DNA of 64,000 nucleotides from NCBI GenBank assembly GCA_903910745.1, contig CAIWAO010000139.1, positions 1-64,000 on the forward strand. The letters run 5' to 3'. Positions 58,929 to 64,000 of the stretch are shown one piece after another. Below the pieces are notes generated by a model. It was not told where the DNA came from, did no database searches, and saw only the letters and a program-made list of their open reading frames with translations. Positions within the stretch are counted from its first letter, which is position 1. Each line of letters starts with the position of its first letter. The DNA comes from an uncultured Burkholderiales bacterium (lineage in GTDB: Bacteria; Pseudomonadota; Gammaproteobacteria; Burkholderiales; Burkholderiaceae_C). The position numbers and the translations under genes were made by a program.

Positions 58929-59036
58929 TGTCGCTGAGTTAATGAAGCAACTTGCAGGGCGACACATACAGGGCAACCTGTGTATGAAATCTGGGTCAAA
59001 CTGGGTCTCATTTCTGCTAAAGCGTTCGCCGAAGCT
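58929..59036 (+). promoter_or_regulatory. SAM-II (SAM_alpha)-type riboswitch with enlarged loop, upstream of metK
   Basis: P1 is TGTCGC (58929-58934) with GCGACA (58959-58964). The loop starts TGAGTTAA (58935-58942), like the SAM-II TGATTTAA, and ends CTTGCAG (58951-58957), matching the family's TTGCA. GCTAAA (59016-59021) is the invariant 3' block. The pseudoknot strand TGAAGC (58943-58948) can pair with GCGTTCG (59022-59028) with one bulged G. Between P1 and GCTAAA lies an insertion with a GCAA-capped hairpin (58965-58986, two-base bulge) and GAAAT/ATTTC (58986-58990/59010-59014). Conserved pieces, order and the metK target agree with S-adenosylmethionine sensing. The large insertion and the T-to-G change in TGAGTTAA are unusual. 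Called from memory of the consensus, not from a covariance search. Confidence 0.75.
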
Positions 59037-59045
59037 CGCATTTTG

Positions 59046-59074
59046 AGTTGGCAACGCCCAAGCGTTTTTCAACT
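59046..59074 (+). promoter_or_regulatory. Leader hairpin before the metK ribosome binding site
   Basis: AGTTG (59046-59050) pairs with CAACT (59070-59074), enclosing AACGC (59053-59057) with GCGTT (59062-59066). It ends four bases before the GGAG ribosome binding site at 59079. AGTTG could instead pair with CAACT in the aptamer loop (58948-58952) and AACGC with the pseudoknot strand GCGTT at 59022, so this is a plausible expression platform. Confidence 0.5.
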
Positions 59075-59092
59075 AAATGGAGCTTTTTTTAC

Positions 59093-60274
59093 ATGTCTAA
59101 AGACTATCTCTTTACCTCTGAATCGGTCTCTGAGGGCCACCCCGACAAAGTAGCCGATCAAATATCTGATGCCATTTTAGATGCGATCTTTAAACAAGAT
59201 CCAAGATCCAGGGTAGCCGCTGAGACACTAACCAACACTGGTCTCGTAGTACTCGCAGGTGAGATCACAACAAACGCACACGTGGACTATATCCAAGTTG
59301 CAAGGGATACGATCAAACGCATTGGCTACGATAACACTGAATACGGTATCGACTATAAGGGTTGTGCAGTTATGGTTTGCTATGACAAGCAGTCCAACGA
59401 CATCGCACAAGGTGTGGATCACGCGTCCGATGATCATTTAAATACCGGCGCAGGTGACCAAGGTTTAATGTTCGGCTATGCTTGTAGCGAAACACCAGTT
59501 TTGATGCCTGCACCAATTTACTATGCCCACCGTCTGGTTGAGAGACAAGCAGAACTTAGGCGCGATGGGCGTTTGCCTTTCCTTCGCCCAGACGCAAAGA
59601 GTCAGGTGACAATGCGCTATGTTGACGGCAAGCCACACAGCATTGATACTGTTGTTTTGTCAACGCAACACAGCCCCGAGCAAAGCGATGGCGCAAAAAT
59701 GAAACAAAGCTTCGTTGATGCAATCATAGAAGAGATCATCAAACCTGTTTTACCTAAAGAGTGGTTAAAAGACACTAAATATTTGGTTAACCCAACAGGC
59801 CGATTTGTAGTTGGCGGTCCACAAGGTGACTGCGGCCTTACAGGTCGTAAGATCATTGTGGACACATACGGAGGTGCTTGCCCACACGGTGGTGGTGCGT
59901 TCTCTGGTAAAGATCCAACCAAGGTAGACCGCTCAGCCGCTTACGCCGCTCGTTATGTCGCAAAGAACATCGTAGCTGCAGGACTGGCAACTCAGTGTCA
60001 AATCCAAGTTGCTTACGCAATTGGTGTTGCTAAACCAATGAACATTACTGTGAATACTCACGGAACAGGCGTTATCTCAGATGAGAAGATTTCAGCATTG
60101 GTTAACGATCACTTTGATTTGCGTCCAAAAGGTATCATTCAAATGTTGAATTTGCTGCAACCCATTTATGAAAAATCAGCAGCTTACGGACACTTCGGTC
60201 GTGAAGAGCCCGAGTTCACATGGGAAAAGACCGATAAAGCAGCAGCTTTAAAAGCGGCAGCTGGCATCAAATAA
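59093..60274 (+). CDS. metK: S-adenosylmethionine synthetase
   Basis: Makes S-adenosylmethionine from methionine and ATP. The start ATG at 59093 gives [19 protein letters not shown] with the catalytic His; an earlier in-frame start at 59048 lies inside the leader hairpin and is rejected, and GGAG at 59079 supports the choice. The signatures [12 protein letters not shown] (near 117), GGGAFSGKD and the ATP-binding lysines are present. The length is 393 aa. Followed by a strong terminator, so it is a single-gene transcript under the SAM-II-like leader. Confidence 0.97.
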   Translation: MSKDYLFTSESVSEGHPDKVADQISDAILDAIFKQDPRSRVAAETLTNTGLVVLAGEITTNAHVDYIQVARDTIKRIGYDNTEYGIDYKGCAVMVCYDKQSNDIAQGVDHASDDHLNTGAGDQGLMFGYACSETPVLMPAPIYYAHRLVERQAELRRDGRLPFLRPDAKSQVTMRYVDGKPHSIDTVVLSTQHSPEQSDGAKMKQSFVDAIIEEIIKPVLPKEWLKDTKYLVNPTGRFVVGGPQGDCGLTGRKIIVDTYGGACPHGGGAFSGKDPTKVDRSAAYAARYVAKNIVAAGLATQCQIQVAYAIGVAKPMNITVNTHGTGVISDEKISALVNDHFDLRPKGIIQMLNLLQPIYEKSAAYGHFGREEPEFTWEKTDKAAALKAAAGIK

Positions 60275-60311
60275 TTGTCTAAATAAACCACAGAGATTTA
60301 CCTTCTTAATC

Positions 60312-60352
60312 GTCCAGTTTTGCGTTTTACAGCGCTGAACTGGACTTTTTTT
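60312..60352 (+). terminator. Rho-independent terminator of metK
   Basis: GTCCAGTT (60312-60319) and AACTGGAC (60338-60345) form an 8-base stem followed by seven T. The loop contains a further GCG/CGC pairing. It begins 37 bases after the metK stop. Confidence 0.9.
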
Positions 60353-60499
60353 ATGCCTTCATTGTTTCTACCAATGGTTATTTTTACTTAATTGGTTAAC
60401 ATCACAAGCCAGTTGAACTGACCTTTATCTTTGGCCAAACATATTGGTGTGCTTTGCCTAATTTTGTTTGGACGAATCATTAATTTTTTAATTGACTAA

Positions 60500-62179
60500 A
60501 TGAATATTCCTAAAAGTTCGCTAGCCCTTGAGAGACTTTACACATTGGCAAGTGAGTTCCCCAATGATGTTTGTATGACTCAACCAATGGGTGACGGGAT
60601 CATCAAAGACTTTTCGTGGAGTGAGGTGCTAGATCAAACAAGCAAAATGGCGTCCCATTTATGTTCTTTGAAGCTAGAAAAAGATTCAAAGATCGCAATC
60701 CTCTCTAAAAATACGGCTCATTGGCTGATGGCCGATTGGGCCATATGGATGGCAGGTTTTATCTCAGTTCCACTTTATCCGACCCTGTCAAGCGCGTCGT
60801 TGAAACAAATTTTGGAACACAGCGATACCCAACTCCTCTTCGTCGGCAAATTAGACAATTGGGATCTCATCAAAGACGCTATCCCAGGGCAGATTGCGTG
60901 CATCGACCTACCCCTAGCACCTAGCACAGATCACATTTCCTGGGACTCTATCGTTGCATTTACTCCCCCCCTTGCCCACCAAGTGAGCAGGGACGGGGAT
61001 GAGATTTGTACGATCATTTACACATCCGGCACAACAGGCGCTGCAAAGGGTGTGATGCACAGTTTTAATACATTCGCTTTTACTGTTGAACAAGGCTTAA
61101 ACCGAGTCCCCTTAAACAAACAAACGCGAATGCTCTCTTACCTGCCGCTATCTCACATTGCTGAGCGAGTGATGGTCGAGCATGTGATTTTGAAAACGGG
61201 CATGCACATTTTTTTCGCAGAATCGCTAGATACATTCGCGCTTGATTTGCAACGCGCAAGACCCACTTTCTTCTTCTCTGTCCCTCGTTTATGGATTAAA
61301 TTTAAAGAAAATATCTTACTAAAAGTTCCTGCGAAAAAACTGTCCCTTTTACTAAAATTACCACTCGTCGGCACATTGATTAGAAAAAAAATACTCAAGG
61401 CTCTTGGGCTAGATCAGTGCGAAATTGTGGCAAGCGGAGCAGCGCCTATGCCAACCCAGTTGATAGCTTGGTACCAAGAGCTTGGACTAGAGATTGTTGA
61501 GCTTTACGGCATGACGGAGAACTGTGGGCTCTCTCACTCAACTATGCCTGGGGACATTAAGGCAGGTACTGTTGGCATTACTCATACCGGTGTTGAGTCA
61601 AGAATTGACCCTGTTAGCTCTGAGATTCAAATGCGCGGAAATTGTTTGATGGTTGGCTATTACAAAGACCCCATTCAAACTGAGCAATCATTTACATCCG
61701 ATGGATGGCTTCGCACAGGTGACCAAGGAGTGGTGGACAGCTTGGGTAATTTAACAATCACGGGTCGGCTCAAAGATCTTTTTAAAACCAGTAAGGGCAA
61801 GTACGTTGTTCCCTCCCCCATAGAGGACAAGTTGGCTATGATCCCAGGCGTTGAGGCCTGTTGCGTTGTAGGAGCACACTTAAACAGTCCCATTGGGTTA
61901 CTGATGCTCTCACAAGAGACCGTCCTCAAATGCACCTCCACCCATGATCGCCAAAGACTAGAGCATACGATCTCACACCATCTAGACCAAATAAACCACC
62001 ACCTAGACTTGCATGAGCGCTTGAGTTGCGTGGTTTGCATCAATGAAATTTGGAGCATTGAGGGCGGGTTCTTAACGCCTACTTTAAAGGTTAAAAGAAA
62101 TCATATCGACCATGTCTACTCCAGTTTTTATGAGGCATGGTCCAATCAACGCAAAAAAATCATTTGGCTAGACAATTGA
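60500..62179 (+). CDS. AMP-dependent long-chain acyl-CoA synthetase
   Basis: ANL-superfamily ligase activating a carboxylic acid, probably a long-chain fatty acid, to its CoA ester. The phosphate loop YTSGTTGAAKGVMHS is near residue 178, the A5 motif ELYGMTENCG near 339, TGDQG near 414 and the hinge GRLKDLFKTSKGKYVVP near 434 with the usual lysine region. At 559 aa it is a little short, with a compact C-terminal domain. Acid specificity cannot be read from sequence. Nineteen bases before the Bug-protein gene, so likely cotranscribed. Confidence 0.9.
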   Translation: MNIPKSSLALERLYTLASEFPNDVCMTQPMGDGIIKDFSWSEVLDQTSKMASHLCSLKLEKDSKIAILSKNTAHWLMADWAIWMAGFISVPLYPTLSSASLKQILEHSDTQLLFVGKLDNWDLIKDAIPGQIACIDLPLAPSTDHISWDSIVAFTPPLAHQVSRDGDEICTIIYTSGTTGAAKGVMHSFNTFAFTVEQGLNRVPLNKQTRMLSYLPLSHIAERVMVEHVILKTGMHIFFAESLDTFALDLQRARPTFFFSVPRLWIKFKENILLKVPAKKLSLLLKLPLVGTLIRKKILKALGLDQCEIVASGAAPMPTQLIAWYQELGLEIVELYGMTENCGLSHSTMPGDIKAGTVGITHTGVESRIDPVSSEIQMRGNCLMVGYYKDPIQTEQSFTSDGWLRTGDQGVVDSLGNLTITGRLKDLFKTSKGKYVVPSPIEDKLAMIPGVEACCVVGAHLNSPIGLLMLSQETVLKCTSTHDRQRLEHTISHHLDQINHHLDLHERLSCVVCINEIWSIEGGFLTPTLKVKRNHIDHVYSSFYEAWSNQRKKIIWLDN

Positions 62180-62198
62180 ATACTTCAGATAAATAACC

Positions 62199-63221
62199 AT
62201 GAACACAAGCACACAATTTACTCAATTCCGTTTGAATATTTCTATTAAATCACGTTCAAGAGGTTTAAAACAAATCTTAAGCATATTTTGCTGTGCATAT
62301 GCTGCATTTGCCTCAGCCCAAACCTATCCAGATCATCCCATTACCTTAGTGGTCCCTAATCCTCCAGGGGGGTTTGTAGACACCTCAGCAAGATTACTGA
62401 GTGAGCCCCTAGCAAGGGTCATCAATCAGCCTGTTGTCATTGACAATCGACCGGGGGCAAGCGGCAACACAGCATATCAATTTGTAGCAAGGGCAAAGCC
62501 CGATGGTTATACACTTTTGATTTCTTACTCCGGCTATCACTTAGGCAATCCGTCGCTGATGGATAAACTGCCATGGGATCCAATTAAGGATTTCAAAGCC
62601 GTAGCATTGCTCACAACATCCACAAACGTCATCGCAATCCACCCCTCTGTACCTGCAAACACCTTAAATGACTTCATTACCTATGCCAAAGCCAATCCTG
62701 GCAAGCTTAACTACGCATCCCAAGGAAATGGATCTGTCTCTCATATTGGCACTGAAATTTTTAAACAAATCTCAAACATTGATCTTGTTCACGTCCCCTA
62801 CAAAGGATCAGGCGCTGCGATTCAAGATGTATTAACTGGTCAAGTGCAGGTTTTTATCACAACCCCGCCCTCTGTCATGCAACACATTCAAGTTGATAAA
62901 TTAAAAGCACTTGCGGTTACAGGTAAGACCAGACATCCAATGCTCCCAAACGTACCCACAACCGCAGAGGCAGGAGTTCCCTCATTTCAGCTCGAGTCAT
63001 GGGTTGCTCTTTATGCGCCAGCTAATACTCCACCCGCAGTCATTGCCAAATTAACTGCATCAGTAAAGAAGAGTTTGGAGCTCTCAGAGGTTAAACAACG
63101 TGCGGATACCGCTGGGGTGGAGATTACCTATCTCAACCCCAATGACCTAGATGCACTAGTTAAAAAAGAACTCCCCTACTGGAACAAAATTATCAAATCT
63201 GCCAATATTCATCTTGATTGA
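62199..63221 (+). CDS. Bug-family tripartite tricarboxylate transporter substrate-binding protein
   Basis: Periplasmic solute-binding protein of the BugT/TctC family, very numerous in Burkholderiales. A signal peptide ends at ASAQ (residue about 42; the N-terminus is long and a later start is possible). The domain begins YPDHPITLVVPNPPGGFVD and has VIDNRPGASGN and the VPYKGSGAAIQDVLTGQV segment. No TctA/TctB membrane genes are nearby, so it is an orphan binding protein. Ligand unknown; carboxylates are common for the family. Confidence 0.92.
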   Translation: MNTSTQFTQFRLNISIKSRSRGLKQILSIFCCAYAAFASAQTYPDHPITLVVPNPPGGFVDTSARLLSEPLARVINQPVVIDNRPGASGNTAYQFVARAKPDGYTLLISYSGYHLGNPSLMDKLPWDPIKDFKAVALLTTSTNVIAIHPSVPANTLNDFITYAKANPGKLNYASQGNGSVSHIGTEIFKQISNIDLVHVPYKGSGAAIQDVLTGQVQVFITTPPSVMQHIQVDKLKALAVTGKTRHPMLPNVPTTAEAGVPSFQLESWVALYAPANTPPAVIAKLTASVKKSLELSEVKQRADTAGVEITYLNPNDLDALVKKELPYWNKIIKSANIHLD

Positions 63222-63362
63222 TGTTCTTTAAAATCAAAATCAACCTAGGGCGTTATTTTTTGAGAGCACAACAAAAAGGAGCCCAATAAATAATATTTTA
63301 TTACTAATTAATTTTCTATATTAACTAATTAATTTTTATTTTTAGTTGGCGTGAATTTAATA

Positions 63363-63390
63363 TTGACAAACTCAAATACATGTACATAAT
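63363..63390 (+). promoter_or_regulatory. Strong sigma70 promoter of the terminal small gene
   Basis: A perfect TTGACA (63363-63368) and CATAAT (63385-63390, 5 of 6) are 16 bases apart in AT-rich DNA, with TACATGTA, a small palindrome, in the spacer (63377-63384). The leader would be about 14 bases. Confidence 0.65.
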
Positions 63391-63410
63391 AACAGTATTT
63401 GGAGTTATTT

Positions 63411-63803
63411 ATGCAATCTCAAACATTAATCCACCAACAATTTTCAACTACTCAGGAAATCGACTCATCAAGTTCGGGATTAACTTGTGAACTAGTAGAC
63501 TTTGACCATTTAACAAGGCTGGATCAAAGATCAACAGTGATTCATTTACTACAAGTGGCTTTTATGGAGATTGAATCTCAAAATCGTCCACTCACTGAGT
63601 GGGAGGCAGACACTTTGTCTAGCGCCATTGGTGCATGTATGACGGGTATGTTTAAACTTGCGATGACAAAAATTGAATTGTCTCAACTCAAAAGAAAAGC
63701 AGCACCCAGACCTCAGATATGGTTTTCCAACTGTGAAGAATACACATTAGAGTCACTTAAAGAAGCATTAAAGAGCATATCGACTCTGCAAATAATTCAA
63801 TGA
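63411..63803 (+). CDS. Uncharacterised small protein (130 aa)
   Basis: Not recognised. The ATG at 63411 has GGAG seven bases upstream; a TTG at 63399 overlaps that site and is rejected. The N-terminal 25 residues are Gln/Ser/Thr rich; residues 30-95 look helical (RSTVIHLLQVAFMEIESQ, then LSSAIGACMTGMFKLAMTKI), and the end is a short helix. No signal peptide, membrane helix or catalytic motif. The near-consensus promoter suggests it is well expressed. It may be a helical binding or adaptor protein, but no function is claimed. Confidence 0.7.
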   Translation: MQSQTLIHQQFSTTQEIDSSSSGLTCELVDFDHLTRLDQRSTVIHLLQVAFMEIESQNRPLTEWEADTLSSAIGACMTGMFKLAMTKIELSQLKRKAAPRPQIWFSNCEEYTLESLKEALKSISTLQIIQ

Positions 63804-63941
63804 AGTAGCTAAAGTGAAGCAGAAAAAAATAATTCCTCAAATATTTGAAATTAACATATTCGGACTCAAGGATTGAAACTGCCATCACAGACTAGCGGGA
63901 AAGTTCTATTGGAAATAGACATCAATTGGATTACGATCATT

Positions 63942-63988
63942 ACCAGTTTATTAATAGCATTGTGCTAAAAAATTACTAACTGGTTTTT
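63942..63988 (+). terminator. Possible terminator at window end
   Basis: ACCAGTT (63942-63948) and AACTGGT (63978-63984) enclose a small AGCA/TGCT hairpin and are followed by TTTT. The loop is long (29 bases), so strength is doubtful; it lies 138 bases after the small unknown gene. Confidence 0.35.
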
Positions 63989-64000
63989 AAATCTGCCGAC

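Noticed and set aside
58929-59092. SAH riboswitch or SAM-I riboswitch in the metK leader
   Set aside because: The SAH aptamer core and the SAM-I four-way junction with kink-turn are not seen; the conserved words fit SAM-II instead.
59048-59092. Longer metK reading from 59048
   Set aside because: It would be translated from inside the leader hairpin, adds residues not found in MetK, and the ATG at 59093 has a proper GGAG site and the canonical N-terminus.
63870-63879. GGATTGAAAC, resembling the end of many CRISPR repeats
   Set aside because: Only one copy is present, with no second repeat, spacer spacing or cas gene before the window end.

Overview
The window is ordinary-looking chromosome from a betaproteobacterium, most likely a small-genome member of the order Burkholderiales (Polynucleobacter-like). 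The basis is gene order (his operon - hinT - tatABC - degS-like protease; murA - bolA - mla; aroK - aroB - dgt; gltBD; petABC - sspAB), short-form HisG, a ZapD/YacG/CoaE block, and moderately low GC judged by eye. No phage, integrase, CRISPR array, rRNA or plasmid functions were seen. The only mobile-type gene is one REP-associated tyrosine transposase relative. Layout: 1-3974 holds the 5' end of rplU, ispB, an unrecognised gene, coaE, zapD and yacG. 4003-12035 holds a minus-strand run secA, argJ, AAA+ ATPase, mutT, interrupted by a plus-strand TPR-glycosyltransferase gene, with a DciA-like gene diverging from secA. 12097-16723 holds tRNA-Thr, sspB, sspA and the cytochrome bc1 operon. 16875-21787 holds pdxA, a Nif3-like gene, a DegS-like protease and tatCBA. 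21866-29570 holds hinT and the full histidine operon hisGDCBHAFIE. 29638-36851 holds murA, bolA, an ABC-2 exporter and the complete Mla lipid-transport operon mlaFEDACB. 37090-43422 is gltBD. 43491-48728 holds the transposase relative with two short repeats, a methyltransferase, a DUF1415 gene, dgt, aroB and aroK. 49055-58881 holds mrcA, cyaY, lptM, lysA, msrPQ, cytochrome c4, engB and two lipid A acyltransferases. 59093-64000 holds metK, an acyl-CoA ligase, a Bug-type binding protein and a small unknown protein. How the genes fit together: several envelope functions cluster here (Tat export, Sec motor, Mla lipid transport, peptidoglycan synthesis by MurA and PBP1A, lipid A acylation). At least two products, MsrP and the Rieske protein, look like clients of the Tat system encoded in the same window. 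The respiratory chain pieces are the bc1 complex and cytochrome c4. Amino-acid supply is represented by his, argJ, gltBD, aroKB, lysA and metK. The most interesting non-coding element is the metK leader (58929-59036). It carries the conserved pieces of a SAM-II riboswitch (SAM_alpha) with an enlarged loop containing an extra GNRA hairpin, and a downstream copy of the pseudoknot strand that could compete with it. SAM-II is best known from Alphaproteobacteria, so this betaproteobacterial example deserves checking. The second notable pattern is that both places where related bacteria keep type IV pilus genes (ispB|pilBCD|coaE and mrcA|pilMNOPQ|aroK) are here empty of them. Coordinates of CDS include the stop codon. 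GC and similarity statements are by eye, and no database search was possible.
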